64,000 nt of DNA, from positions 1 through 64,000 of the forward strand of contig JAYEKM010000008.1 of NCBI GenBank assembly GCA_034661035.1. Direction: 5' to 3'. The notes below the pieces were generated by a model, which saw only the letters and a list, made by a program, of their open reading frames with translations, was not told the DNA's origin and ran no database searches. Source of the stretch: JAGYLJ01 sp034661035 (lineage in GTDB: Bacteria; Patescibacteriota; Minisyncoccia; Phycocordibacterales; UBA12079). This document shows positions 16,982-24,867 of the stretch, one piece after another (position 1 is the first letter of the stretch; every line of letters begins with the position of its first letter). Made by a program: the position numbers and the translations under genes.

Positions 16982-17677
16982 TTAAGTTTCCTTAGGCTCC
17001 TCTTTTTCTAATCTTTTATCTTCTTTTGTAACTATAGTTTCAATTACTTTTTTCTTTGTATGAAAATTCATTAGAGAAAATGTAACCATTCCAGCAAAGA
17101 TTATACCGACAATGTTTAAACCAAATAAAATCAAAGCATTCGTCATCATTGTCCAACTCATTTCAGCCAAACCGATGCCAATCAGAGCAATTGGAGGAAT
17201 TAAAGCTACAGCAATAGCCACACCAGGTAAAGTCTCATTTAGTTTAGGTTTAATAAGAGCAAAGGTTGCCGCAAATCCAGCTACTACTGACACAGCCACG
17301 TATAGGAGAGAAGGGTTTGAACTTACAACTAAATTCTCTGGTATTTTGCCAGCTCCAAAAATAAGAGTAGCTACAGCTGATACTCCTACACCGACAGTTA
17401 GCGATTTAACTATAGTTTGAATAGACCTTCTTATTAATTTTGAATCAGCAATAGTAATACCCAAAGATAAACTCAGTATAGGAGAAAGTAATGGAGCAAT
17501 TAACATACTTCCAATTACAATAGCAACATTTCCTAATAAAACACCAAAAACAGCAGTTAAAACAGACAATGCCATCATGAGAAAAAAGTCCTGACTGGGA
17601 GTACTTTGAGTTATTAATTTCTCAACAGCGTCAGCCTTATCCCTCTCTTCCAAACCATTAAATATAAATAATCTCAT
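16982..17677 (-). CDS. DUF389 (TIGR00341-like) integral membrane protein
   Basis: The 231-residue protein has five or six predicted membrane helices and the DUF389 hallmarks: FGVLLGNVAIVIGSMLIAPL (about 43-62), LSPILSLSLGI, VVAGFAATFAL, and LPGVAIAVALIPPIALIGIG near 150. Its function is not established. It is convergent with trxB and separated from it by the terminator; the upstream side holds tRNA fragments. Confidence 0.85.
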   Translation of the reverse strand: MRLFIFNGLEERDKADAVEKLITQSTPSQDFFLMMALSVLTAVFGVLLGNVAIVIGSMLIAPLLSPILSLSLGITIADSKLIRRSIQTIVKSLTVGVGVSAVATLIFGAGKIPENLVVSSNPSLLYVAVSVVAGFAATFALIKPKLNETLPGVAIAVALIPPIALIGIGLAEMSWTMMTNALILFGLNIVGIIFAGMVTFSLMNFHTKKKVIETIVTKEDKRLEKEEPKET

Positions 17678-17811
17678 ATAAACAACATTATAACTTATCT
17701 TAAGAACTGCGCAAATTTTTTACTCGGAATACAAGATTAGGTCACTCTCATGGATATTTATTTCCCCACCCAATGTGGGTCATAAATATCTCATTCCCTT
17801 GACCTCCACTC

Positions 17812-17877
17812 GGCTGTTCCGACTTCGCTTTGCTTCGTCGGGCTTCGCACAGCCTTGGTTCAAATCCTGTATCGCCA
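17812..17877. pseudogene. tRNA 3'-end fragment joined to a nested palindrome
   Basis: GGTTCAAATCC followed by TGTATCGCCA (about 17857-17877) is the T-loop and acceptor 3' strand of a tRNA, nearly the same as the 3' end of the adjacent tRNA-Val but on the plus strand. The T stem no longer pairs and no 5' half with an anticodon arm is found. Immediately upstream is a nested palindrome: GGCTGT (17812) with ACAGCC (17849), enclosing CCGAC and GTCGG. Confidence 0.55.
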
Positions 17878-17890
17878 CTGCAAAATCAAA

Positions 17891-17915
17891 AGCCCAAAGC
17901 AATAGCTTTGGGCTT
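17891..17915 (-). terminator. Hairpin, possible terminator of tRNA-Val
   Basis: AGCCCAAAG pairs with CTTTGGGCT around a short loop, just 3' of the minus-strand tRNA-Val. The T tract on the minus strand is weak (TTTTGATTTTG), so the call is tentative. Confidence 0.45.
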
Positions 17916-17924
17916 AAGATTTTG

Positions 17925-17997
<73 letters not shown>

Positions 17998-18047
17998 AAA
18001 TATTTTTTACTCAATACTGTGTATATAATTTTTAACTCATCATAAGT

Positions 18048-18108
18048 TCTACCAATCCCGACGATTCTGTCGGGACCCCGACGCCGTCGAGGCTGAGCTA
18101 ACCGTCCC
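18048..18108 (-). pseudogene. tRNA 5' fragment with a palindromic insert in the D loop
   Basis: On the minus strand the bases GGGGACGGTTAGCTCAG followed, after 37 extra bases, by TTGGTAGA match the first ~25 bases of tRNA-Val (acceptor strand and D arm). The 37-base insert (18056-18092) begins with the hairpin TCCCGAC/GTCGGGA. No anticodon arm or 3' half follows. Confidence 0.55.
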
Positions 18109-18151
18109 CTTATTTTTTAATTATATACTATTTGAGAGTTTAGTTACAAAT

Positions 18152-18226
18152 GGTGACCCTACCGGGAATCGAACCCGGATTACCAGCTTGAAAAGCTGAT
18201 GTCCTAACCATTAGACGATAGGGCCT
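18152..18226 (-). tRNA. tRNA-Glu (anticodon TTC)
   Basis: The minus strand gives acceptor GGCCCTA with TAGGGTC, anticodon stem TCAGC/GCTGG with loop TTTTCAA (anticodon TTC), and T arm CCGGG TTCGATT CCCGG. The 3' ACCA is encoded (discriminator A at 18155), unlike its two neighbours. Confidence 0.95.
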
Positions 18227-18295
18227 TATAATTAGGAATATTATACTAATTTTTGTCAAAAAAGCAAAAAAATGTTAGATTATCCTTAGTATATT

Positions 18296-18375
18296 GGAGG
18301 TGTGGCTGAGTGGACGAAAAGCAAACTGCTTTGCTTTTCATCTGAACAAAGTGAAGTGGCAAACACTCAGCCACA
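18296..18375 (+). pseudogene. tRNA-Ser 5' fragment with nested palindromes
   Basis: The first 18 bases of the intact tRNA-Ser at 18422 (GGAGGTGTGGCTGAGTGG) are repeated here, including four bases of upstream flank. The match stops in the D loop. What follows is a hairpin GAAAAGCAAA (18316) with TTTGCTTTTC (18330), and then CACTCAGCCACA (18364-18375), which is the complement of TGTGGCTGAGTG (18301-18312). The fragment is therefore turned into one large inverted repeat. Confidence 0.6.
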
Positions 18376-18421
18376 TATTTCTGAAACATTTTTTGTTTTG
18401 GACGACAATACAAAGTTTATT

Positions 18422-18508
18422 GGAGGTGTGGCTGAGTGGTTGAAGGCACCGCTTTCGAAAAGCGGCATGCGGGAAACCGTATCAGGGGTTCGAATCCTCT
18501 CGCCTCCG
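18422..18508 (+). tRNA. tRNA-Ser (anticodon CGA)
   Basis: Acceptor GGAGGTG pairs with CGCCTCC; anticodon stem CCGCT/AGCGG has loop TTCGAAA (anticodon CGA); a long variable arm (GCATGCGGGAAACCGTATC) identifies the serine type; the T loop is GGTTCGAATCC. The discriminator is G and CCA is not encoded. Confidence 0.95.
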
Positions 18509-18545
18509 CACAAAAAAAGAGTCTAAATTATAATATTCAACTAGC

Positions 18546-18575
18546 TTGACAAGTACAAGTTAGTACTGTTAAATA
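18546..18575 (+). promoter_or_regulatory. Promoter of the GNAT leader
   Basis: TTGACA at 18546-18551 and TAAATA at 18570-18575, preceded by TGT (extended -10), with an 18-base spacer. The predicted start of transcription (about 18582) is one base before the ATG of the leader ORF at 18583. Confidence 0.7.
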
Positions 18576-18582
18576 TAGTTAT

Positions 18583-18723
18583 ATGCAATATTTGCACCAA
18601 AAGCTGAATAAAAACATCACAGCAAACACAGCTTTGCTTGGTTTTCCTATGTCTGTCCACACAAAGAAAACCAATAAATTTTTATTCAGCCGCGGTAATT
18701 CTATCTCTCCACCTAGATTTTAA
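18583..18723 (+). CDS. Putative leaderless leader peptide (46 aa)
   Basis: An ATG at 18583 begins a 46-codon ORF ending in TAA at 18721-18723. The peptide starts MQYLHQKLNKNITANTALLG and ends RGNSISPPRF; it matches no family I recognise. Its ATG coincides with the predicted transcript 5' end, so it would be translated without a leader. The ORF spans all the stem-forming segments of the attenuator but stops 24 bases before the terminator hairpin, as expected of a leader peptide in translation-dependent attenuation. A chance ORF cannot be ruled out. Confidence 0.45.
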   Translation: MQYLHQKLNKNITANTALLGFPMSVHTKKTNKFLFSRGNSISPPRF

Positions 18724-18780
18724 ACAAGAAAACTAGAACCTAGAAATCCCTCTGCTGAATAAAAGCAGAGGGTTTTTATT
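18603..18780 (+). promoter_or_regulatory. Attenuator: competing antiterminator and terminator pairings
   Basis: GCTGAATAAAAA (18603-18614) pairs with TTTTTATTCAGC (18679-18690), enclosing the hairpins AGCAAA/TTTGCT (18621-18638) and TTGGTTTTC/GAAAACCAA (18638-18674). The sequence GCTGAATAAAA occurs again at 18754-18764, across the 5' arm and loop of the terminator. TTTTTATTCAGC can thus pair either upstream, leaving the terminator free, or downstream, disrupting it. This is the layout of a riboswitch or a leader-peptide attenuator. Confidence 0.6.
18748..18780 (+). terminator. Rho-independent terminator inside the GNAT leader
   Basis: CCCTCTGCT (18748-18756) pairs with AGCAGAGGG (18764-18772) around GAATAAA, followed by TTTTTATT. 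It lies between the leader promoter and the GNAT gene, so it would prevent expression unless read through. Confidence 0.88.
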
Positions 18781-18822
18781 TAGCAAAAATTATTGTTCTT
18801 TAAAAAAGAAAGGAGAAAAATC

Positions 18823-19416
18823 ATGTCCGAACAAAAAAGCCAACCTATCGTTTTCCTAAAAAGTAATCGTGTCATTCTTCGCCCAGTATTAAAAGAGGAT
18901 ATTCCCTCTCTAACAAAGTGGGTCAATGACCCTGAAATTTTACCTTTCCTTGGCAGGTATCTGCCTGTCATGGAAGCAGACGAGGAAGAGTGGTTCAATA
19001 ACCTCCACAAAAGAAAGCCTAACCATATTGTTCTCGCAATTATTGCTGACGAAAAAATAATTGGTACAATGGGTCTTCACAGGATCAGTATGAAGGATCG
19101 AGTAGCTACAACAGGAGCTCTTATTGGAGAAAAAGATTATTGGGGAAAAGGTTATGGAAGCGAGGCAAAAATGATTTTGTTAGACTATGCCTTTAACACC
19201 CTCAACCTACGCAAAATATGTTCTTTTGTTATAGCCTTCAACGAACGAAGTTATAAATATAGCCTAAAATGTGGTTATAAGGAAGAAGGTAGACAAAGAA
19301 AACATATTTACAGATTCGGAAAATATTGGGACCAAATTTTTCTTGCTGTCTTTAAAGAGGACTGGTTACCTCTTTGGAAAGAATTTTCCAAAGAACACAA
19401 TATCACCAACCTCTAA
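18823..19416 (+). CDS. GNAT-family N-acetyltransferase (RimJ/RimL-like)
   Basis: The ATG at 18823 is chosen because AAAGGAG lies 8 bases upstream; a TTG-type start at 18793 would add ten unnatural residues. The 197-residue protein has the GNAT_3 layout: VILRPVLKEDIPSLTKWVND at the N-terminus, acetyl-CoA-binding YWGKGYGSEA (about residues 106-115) and LNLRKICSFVIAFNERSYKY. Relatives acetylate ribosomal protein N-termini, polyamines or aminoglycosides; the substrate cannot be told here. The gene lies behind an attenuator-like leader and has its own terminator, so it is probably an inducible single-gene unit, perhaps a resistance function. That role is inference. Confidence 0.88.
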   Translation: MSEQKSQPIVFLKSNRVILRPVLKEDIPSLTKWVNDPEILPFLGRYLPVMEADEEEWFNNLHKRKPNHIVLAIIADEKIIGTMGLHRISMKDRVATTGALIGEKDYWGKGYGSEAKMILLDYAFNTLNLRKICSFVIAFNERSYKYSLKCGYKEEGRQRKHIYRFGKYWDQIFLAVFKEDWLPLWKEFSKEHNITNL

Positions 19417-19422
19417 AAACAG

Positions 19423-19458
19423 AATGGGTTTTTGCTGTAAAGCAAAAACCCATTTTTT
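19423..19458 (+). terminator. Rho-independent terminator of the GNAT gene
   Basis: AATGGGTTTTTGCT pairs with AGCAAAAACCCATT around GTAA, followed by TTTT. Confidence 0.9.
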
Positions 19459-19500
19459 ATTCACATAGATATCTCTTATTTTTTATGATAAATTAAACTA

Positions 19501-19911
19501 ATGAAAATATTTATAATTTCTAGCAAGAATTTTTACGAAAAAATTCCTGAAATAAAAGAACAGTTGGAAAAAAATGGAAATATTATTTCTTTACCTAATT
19601 GTTTTGATGCCCCTGAAACTGAAGCCAAATATAGGGATTTAGGAAAAAAAGAACACTCTAAGTGGAAATCTGAGATGATTTGTCATAGTGTAGATGTAAT
19701 CAAGGATAATAATGCCGTCTTAGTCTTAAATTTAGAAAAAAATGGTATTAAAAATTACATCGGAGGAGCTACATTTCTCGAAATGTATGATGCTTTCCGC
19801 CTTGGTAAAAAAATATTTCTATATAATCCTGTCCCCGAAGGGATGCTATATGATGAGATAATTGGTTTTAATCCAATTGTTATAAACCAAGATTTAAATT
19901 TAATTAAATGA
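19501..19911 (+). CDS. Nucleoside 2-deoxyribosyltransferase-like protein
   Basis: The 136-residue protein has a Rossmann-like start MKIFIISSKNFY and a segment AVLVLNLEKNGIKNYIGGAT followed by FLEMYDAFRLGKKIFLYNP, which is the pattern of nucleoside 2-deoxyribosyltransferase-like proteins. The glutamate in FLEMYDAF is in the place of the catalytic Glu of that family. The gene overlaps tsaD by four bases (ATGA), so the two are coupled. The actual substrate is unknown. Confidence 0.6.
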   Translation: MKIFIISSKNFYEKIPEIKEQLEKNGNIISLPNCFDAPETEAKYRDLGKKEHSKWKSEMICHSVDVIKDNNAVLVLNLEKNGIKNYIGGATFLEMYDAFRLGKKIFLYNPVPEGMLYDEIIGFNPIVINQDLNLIK

Positions 19912-21152
19912 AAATATTATCAATAGAAACTAGTTGTGACGAAACTGCTATCAGTATTTTAGAAGCTGAGGGTTCTTTCGGAGACAAAAACAACCCGCCC
20001 AAATTTAAGATTTTAGCTGATAATTTAATCTCTCAAATTGATATTCACAAAGAATACGGGGGTGTCTTCCCTGCTCTTGCAAAAAGAGAACATTCCAAAA
20101 ATCTTATCCCCCTCTTAGCCAAATCACTGGAAGAAGCCTCTCTGGCTGTTCCAACTAATAATTCATTTGATAAAGGACCAATCAAAAAAATTCTAGAAAG
20201 AGAACCCGAGCTAACTAAGTTATTTTTAGAATATATTCCAACCATTAAAATTCCTGAAATAGATGCTATCGCTGTTACCCAAGGACCAGGACTTGAACCT
20301 GCTCTATGGGTTGGAATTAATTTTGCCAAAGCCCTATCTTTAGTTTGGAATAAACCACTTATTCCAGTTAATCATATGGAAGGGCACCTCGTCGCTTCGC
20401 TCCTCAAGTCAAAAGTCAAAAGTCAAAAGTCAAAAGTAATTAAATTTCCTGCCATTGGACTACTAATATCTGGCGGGCATACAGAACTTATATTAATAAA
20501 AAAATGGGGTCAATATGAAAAAATTGGTCAAACCTTGGACGATGCGGTAGGTGAAGCTTTTGATAAAGTAGCTAGAATGATGGATCTGCCCTACCCTGGC
20601 GGACCAGAAATTTCTAAACTAGCTCAAACAAATAGAAACTACACTTCCGGAGGTCCGACCTCCGGAAGTGTAGAGATTGGACCTCCACAGGTTAAATTAC
20701 CAAGGCCTATGTTAAACACCAATGATTTCAATTTTTCATTTTCTGGTTTGAAAACAGCCGTCTTATATCTAATCAAAAATCTAAAAAAAGAAAACAGTTG
20801 GGAAGAATTACCGATCGAAGTCAAACAAAAAATTGCACTTGAATTTGAAGACGCTGTGATTGAAATTTTGCTTAAAAAAACCAGGACTGCGATTGAAAAA
20901 TATAATGCTAAAACATTAATCTTAGGAGGTGGTGTTGTTGCTAACTCTCAAATCCGCCAAACCTTCCAATCACTTGGAGGTCCAACCTCCAAGTTAGAAG
21001 TTTCGATGCCAGAAATAGAATTTTCAACCGATAATGCTGTGATGATTGGCATTGCTGGTTATTTTAGATATCTTCAGCAAAAAGAAAAAGGTCAGTTGCA
21101 AACTGCAACCGACCTTCTTGAACTCCCAGCTGATGGAAATTTAGAGTTCTAG
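19908..21152 (+). CDS. tsaD: tRNA N6-adenosine threonylcarbamoyltransferase TsaD, with repeat-derived insertions
   Basis: TsaD transfers the threonylcarbamoyl group to A37 of ANN-decoding tRNAs. Visible: SIETSCDETAISILE at the N-terminus, the metal ligands His156 and His160 in NHMEGHLVAS, SGGHTELILI near 187, DDAVGEAFDKVARMM near 208, and LGGGVVANSQIR near 340. At 414 residues it is about 75 longer than usual. The excess includes a 35-residue segment near residue 85, a KSKVKSQKSKV tract from a GTCAAAA tandem repeat (20405-20440), and two translated palindromes (20639-20673 and 20972-20994). The frame is intact, so the enzyme is probably functional. Confidence 0.93.
   Translation: MKILSIETSCDETAISILEAEGSFGDKNNPPKFKILADNLISQIDIHKEYGGVFPALAKREHSKNLIPLLAKSLEEASLAVPTNNSFDKGPIKKILEREPELTKLFLEYIPTIKIPEIDAIAVTQGPGLEPALWVGINFAKALSLVWNKPLIPVNHMEGHLVASLLKSKVKSQKSKVIKFPAIGLLISGGHTELILIKKWGQYEKIGQTLDDAVGEAFDKVARMMDLPYPGGPEISKLAQTNRNYTSGGPTSGSVEIGPPQVKLPRPMLNTNDFNFSFSGLKTAVLYLIKNLKKENSWEELPIEVKQKIALEFEDAVIEILLKKTRTAIEKYNAKTLILGGGVVANSQIRQTFQSLGGPTSKLEVSMPEIEFSTDNAVMIGIAGYFRYLQQKEKGQLQTATDLLELPADGNLEF
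20405..20440. repeat. GTCAAAA tandem repeat inside tsaD
   Basis: Four consecutive GTCAAAA units encode KVKSQKSKV. A similar translated tract (KVQSPKSKV) occurs in leuS near 30112-30147. Confidence 0.7.
20639..20673. repeat. Perfect 35-bp palindrome inside tsaD
   Basis: Arms of 16 bases (CTACACTTCCGGAGGT and its complement) surround CCG. It is translated in frame, giving the peptide TSGGPTSGSV. Confidence 0.85.
20972..20994. repeat. Second palindrome inside tsaD
   Basis: ACTTGGAGGT and ACCTCCAAGT are perfect 10-base arms around CCA. It is translated in frame (LGGPTSKL). The GGAGGT core is shared with the palindrome at 20639. Confidence 0.8.
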
Positions 21153-21374
21153 ACCTTCCTCACAAATTTCAGTATACCGCCGAAACATCGTTTCTGTCTC
21201 CTCATCTAACTTTATAAAGCCTTGACCAAACGGATGAAAACCAACCCCTTGCATCTTTTCTTTAATTTCTTCCTTTAATTTTAACAGCTCACCATTGTTT
21301 ACCTCAAACCTGTCGAAATCAGGGTGTTTAAGATATGGCGAAATCAGATTACTGGCATCTTTTAAAAATAACAT
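21141..21374 (-). CDS. Small hypothetical protein (77 aa)
   Basis: On the minus strand an AAGGAGGT Shine-Dalgarno sequence lies 6 bases before the ATG at 21374, one of the strongest in the window. The product is acidic and helical, with no membrane segment and no known motif. Its 3' end overlaps the last bases of the convergent tsaD gene by 12. It is divergent from valS. The strong ribosome-binding site is the main reason to consider it real; it also rules out the longer upstream start for valS. Confidence 0.65.
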   Translation of the reverse strand: MLFLKDASNLISPYLKHPDFDRFEVNNGELLKLKEEIKEKMQGVGFHPFGQGFIKLDEETETMFRRYTEICEEGLEL

Positions 21375-21495
21375 GTTTCTACCTCCTTATTATTTGAGTT
21401 ATTTAAGAACTTCGGCCTACCGCAAATATTATCTAAAATACCGAACAAAAGCAACAGTTTTGGAAAATAACCTCTCTGTATGTTATTATAATCCC

Positions 21496-23631
21496 ATGCA
21501 CGAAAAATTTCTAAAACCTTATCAACCAAAAGAGTTTGAGGAAAAAATATATCAAATCTGGGAAGATAGTGGATATTTTAACCCAGATAATCTGCCTGAG
21601 AGGCATCAAAACCCGTTCACTATAATTATGCCGCCACCCAATGCTAATGGCTCTCTTCATTGTGGGCATGCTCTTTTTGTTGCTCTAGAAGATTTAATGA
21701 TTCGTTACAAAAGAATGCAAGGATTCAAAGCTCTCTGGTTGCCTGGAGCAGATCATGCTGGTTTTGAAACTCAAGTAGTTTATGAAAAAAAATTAGAAAA
21801 AGAAGGCCGATCTCGTTTTAAAATGGATCCCAAAGAACTCTACGACGAGATTATGCAATTTACCTTAGATAATAAAAGTTTTATGGAGGGGCAGGTTCGT
21901 TCTTTAGGAGCTTCTTGTGATTGGTCAAGAGAAAGATTTACCTTGGAGCCAGAGATTATAAAAACAGTCAACGAAACCTTCAAACAACTTTCTGATGATA
22001 AATTACTTTACAGAGGGGAAAGGATCGTTAATTGGTGTTCCAAGCACCAGACTTCCCTCTCCGAGCTAGAAACTGAATCAATCGAACAAGAAGATAAATT
22101 CTACACTTTCCAATACGGTCCATTTCAGATAGGAACAACTCGCCCAGAAACAAAATTTGGTGATAAATACGTCGTAGTCCACCCTGATGATGACAGATAT
22201 AAAGAGTACAAACACGGACAAAAATTCGAACTAGAATGGATAAATGGTCCAGTTACAGCCACCTTAATTAAAGACGACGTTATAGATATGGAATTTGGAA
22301 CAGGGGCAATGACAATTACTCCTTGGCACGACCCAGTAGACTTTGAAATCGCCCAAAGACATGATTTAGATTATGAACAAATCATCAATTTTTACGGAAA
22401 GATGCTACCCATTGCTGGGCCAGAATTTGAGGGAAAAAATATTAAAGATGCAAGAGAGTTGGTAGTAAAGAAATTAGAAGAGAAAAACTTGATGGTTAAA
22501 ATTGAAGAAAATTTTAAACACTCCGTAAAAGTTTGCTACAAATGCAATCGCCCAATAGAACCTCAAGTTAAAGCTCAGTGGTTTATAAAAATGGAATCAT
22601 TAGCTGAAAAAGCTTTAGCCGCTGTTGTAAAAGGCGATGTTAAGTTTGTTACAGAAAGGCATGAAAAAATATTTAAACATTGGATGAAAAATATCAATGA
22701 TTGGAATATTTCAAGACAAATCATTTGGGGAATTCCTATTCCAGCCAAGATATGTCAGAAATGTAACGAAGGAGTTGTTGATTTAGATAATTCTGTTTCA
22801 GAATGTCCAAAATGTAGTGGGGAGATGGAACAAGACAATGATACTTTTGATACTTGGTTTTCTTCAGGGCAATGGCCTTTTGCAACCTTAAATTTTCCAG
22901 AAGGTCAAGATTTTAAAGAATTCTACCCTACTGATATTATGGAAACTGGTCACGATATTATCTTCTTCTGGGTAGCTAGAATGATTATGCTAGGAATTTA
23001 CAAAACAGGGAAAGTACCTTTCCAGACTATCTATTTACACGGAATGGTTCGCGACGGTAAAGGCAAAAAAATGTCTAAGTCTAAAGGTAATGTTCTCAAC
23101 CCTCTTGAGTTGAGCGGAAAATATGGAACAGATGCTTTACGAATGTCCTTACTTGTTGGGAACACCCCTGGGACAGACATGAATTTATCTGAAGAAAAAA
23201 TTAAAGCTTACAAAAAATTCGCTAATAAATTGTGGAACATCACTCGTTTTATTTTAGACAACACAAAAGAGATCGGCGAAATAGATTTAAATAGCGAACA
23301 ATTAGGTGAATTAAGAAAATCAAACCCTGAACTGAAGAAACTTGAAGAAATAATAACTGACATTACTGAGGATATGGAAAATTATCGTTTCTATTTAGCT
23401 AGTGAGAAAATTTACCACTATACGTGGCACGAATTTGCTGATAAAATAATAGAAGAGAGTAAACAAGATTTAGATAAAGAAGAAACTCAATTAATGTTAT
23501 TGGATATATTGCAAAATATTCTAAAAATATTACATCCTTTTATGCCTTTCGTTACAGAAGAGATTTGGTCAGAATTACCAATCAAAGATAAAAAACTGTT
23601 ACTTATTGAAAATTGGCCCACCTTTAATTAA
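21496..23631 (+). CDS. valS: Valyl-tRNA synthetase
   Basis: The ATG at 21496 (MHEKFLKPYQPKEFEEKIYQ) is chosen; a longer frame would overlap the 77-aa gene on the other strand. The 711-residue protein has the class I signatures PPPNANGSLHCGHALF (HIGH-type, about residues 46-61) and KKMSKSKGN (about 525). It also has the connective editing domain, and zinc-binding Cys pairs (CYKCN near 350; CQKC and CPKC near 420-440). It is short compared with the ~880-950 of E. coli, mainly because the C-terminal coiled coil is missing. TATAAT at 21487-21492 is only 4 bases before the ATG, suggesting a leaderless mRNA. Confidence 0.93.
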   Translation: MHEKFLKPYQPKEFEEKIYQIWEDSGYFNPDNLPERHQNPFTIIMPPPNANGSLHCGHALFVALEDLMIRYKRMQGFKALWLPGADHAGFETQVVYEKKLEKEGRSRFKMDPKELYDEIMQFTLDNKSFMEGQVRSLGASCDWSRERFTLEPEIIKTVNETFKQLSDDKLLYRGERIVNWCSKHQTSLSELETESIEQEDKFYTFQYGPFQIGTTRPETKFGDKYVVVHPDDDRYKEYKHGQKFELEWINGPVTATLIKDDVIDMEFGTGAMTITPWHDPVDFEIAQRHDLDYEQIINFYGKMLPIAGPEFEGKNIKDARELVVKKLEEKNLMVKIEENFKHSVKVCYKCNRPIEPQVKAQWFIKMESLAEKALAAVVKGDVKFVTERHEKIFKHWMKNINDWNISRQIIWGIPIPAKICQKCNEGVVDLDNSVSECPKCSGEMEQDNDTFDTWFSSGQWPFATLNFPEGQDFKEFYPTDIMETGHDIIFFWVARMIMLGIYKTGKVPFQTIYLHGMVRDGKGKKMSKSKGNVLNPLELSGKYGTDALRMSLLVGNTPGTDMNLSEEKIKAYKKFANKLWNITRFILDNTKEIGEIDLNSEQLGELRKSNPELKKLEEIITDITEDMENYRFYLASEKIYHYTWHEFADKIIEESKQDLDKEETQLMLLDILQNILKILHPFMPFVTEEIWSELPIKDKKLLLIENWPTFN

Positions 23632-23636
23632 TTTCT

Positions 23637-24347
23637 ATGTTAAAAGAAACAACTATTTTTTATACCATCATAGGAGGATTACTCCCTGTACTTATTTGGC
23701 TTTGGTTTTGGTTAAGAGAAGATAAACTTCACCCAGAACCACGTAAATATATTTTTTTGGCTTTCATCTTCGGAATAATTTCAGCCTTATTAGTCCTACC
23801 TGTAGAAGAATTCCTTGCAAAATTCTTACCAGTAGCTGGGATAATCCCAATCATTGTCTTTTCCTTTGCTGAAGAGATATTTAAGTATTTTGGGGCTTAT
23901 TTTAGCTCTTTAAGAAAGAAATATATGGATGAACCTATTGATGCTGTCATTTATATGATAACAATAGCCCTTGGATTCGCTGCTTTAGAAAATACATTAT
24001 TCTTGATGCACTCAATAAAAATAACAGGGGGTGATATTTCTCAGGCCTTCTTAGTAGGTAATATGAGATTCATCGGTGCTACCCTACTTCACACTATTTC
24101 GTCTGGTGTTATTGGTTTATTCATAGCTCTATCTTTTTACAAAAGACAAGCCCTTAAAAAAAGATATCTGCTAACAGGTATAACTCTTTCCGTTGCATTG
24201 CATAGTTTTTTTAATTTTTTTATAATTAAAGCAAAGGGAGGTGAAATGTTCTTCATGTTCATAATGATTTGGATAGTTGCTATTTTATTAATATTCCTTT
24301 TCGAGGTTGTTAAAAAAATAAAAAGAAAAAAACGGTTGGCTAAGTAA
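23637..24347 (+). CDS. PrsW-family intramembrane metalloprotease
   Basis: A 236-residue protein with seven or eight predicted membrane helices. The PrsW motifs are visible: FAEEIFKYF (E-E-x-x-K, about residues 78-86), EPIDAVIYMITIALGFAALEN (about 101-121), HTISSGVIGLF (about 152) and HSFFNFF near 193. PrsW of Bacillus cleaves anti-sigma factor RsiW; here no anti-sigma gene is adjacent, so the target is open. It starts 5 bases after valS. Confidence 0.88.
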   Translation: MLKETTIFYTIIGGLLPVLIWLWFWLREDKLHPEPRKYIFLAFIFGIISALLVLPVEEFLAKFLPVAGIIPIIVFSFAEEIFKYFGAYFSSLRKKYMDEPIDAVIYMITIALGFAALENTLFLMHSIKITGGDISQAFLVGNMRFIGATLLHTISSGVIGLFIALSFYKRQALKKRYLLTGITLSVALHSFFNFFIIKAKGGEMFFMFIMIWIVAILLIFLFEVVKKIKRKKRLAK

Positions 24348-24411
24348 ATCAAATCGTCATAAAAACACATTATTATAATCTTTTTTTATAAATACTCATT
24401 AAAAAAATAAT

Positions 24412-24867
24412 ATGAAATCATTTTTTGACAAATTAACAGGAACTGTTGATGTAGAACAAGAACCTGAAAACTTCACTAATCTGAAGGTAAATGATGAGAG
24501 TCAACAGGATGAAAAATCATCTACATGGGAAGAAGAGGAAAACGAAGGAGAACTCTCAGTCGATGTCTATGACGATAAAGATCAAATAGTCGTTAAAACC
24601 ATGGTGGCTGGAGTAAGGCCAGAAGATTTGGACATATCTATCACAAGAGACATGGTTATTATCAAAGGAGTTCGTTCAGAAGAAAAGGAAATTTCTAAAA
24701 ATGATTATTACCACCAAGAACTATATTGGGGTTCTTTCACAAGAACCATTATGCTACCAACAGAAATTGATATAGAGGAATCAAAAGCTACTGAAAAGTA
24801 TGGACTACTGATATTAGAATTACCTAAAATAGACAAAGAAAGAAAAACCAAACTAATAGTGAAATAA
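24412..24867 (+). CDS. Small heat-shock protein, Hsp20/alpha-crystallin family
   Basis: The 151-residue protein has a charged N-terminus (1-45) and an alpha-crystallin domain: ELSVDVYDDKDQIVVKTMVA, GVRPEDLDISI, MVIIKGVRSEE, and the closing KYGLLILELPK. Members prevent aggregation of unfolded proteins. A strong terminator follows. No CIRCE or other heat-shock operator is visible upstream. Confidence 0.92.
   Translation: MKSFFDKLTGTVDVEQEPENFTNLKVNDESQQDEKSSTWEEEENEGELSVDVYDDKDQIVVKTMVAGVRPEDLDISITRDMVIIKGVRSEEKEISKNDYYHQELYWGSFTRTIMLPTEIDIEESKATEKYGLLILELPKIDKERKTKLIVK

Noticed and set aside
18302..18526. 74-codon ORF across tRNA-Ser
   Set aside because: It runs through the tRNA fragment and the intact tRNA gene; not a protein gene.
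18582..18780. tmRNA, RNase P RNA or SRP RNA
   Set aside because: None of their conserved sequences (tRNA-like ends, GAGGAAAGTCC-type P4 region, GGAAG tetraloop helix) is present.
21295..21495. N-terminal extension of valS from 21295
   Set aside because: It overlaps a minus-strand small gene with an excellent ribosome-binding site, and the extra residues do not resemble any ValS N-terminus.
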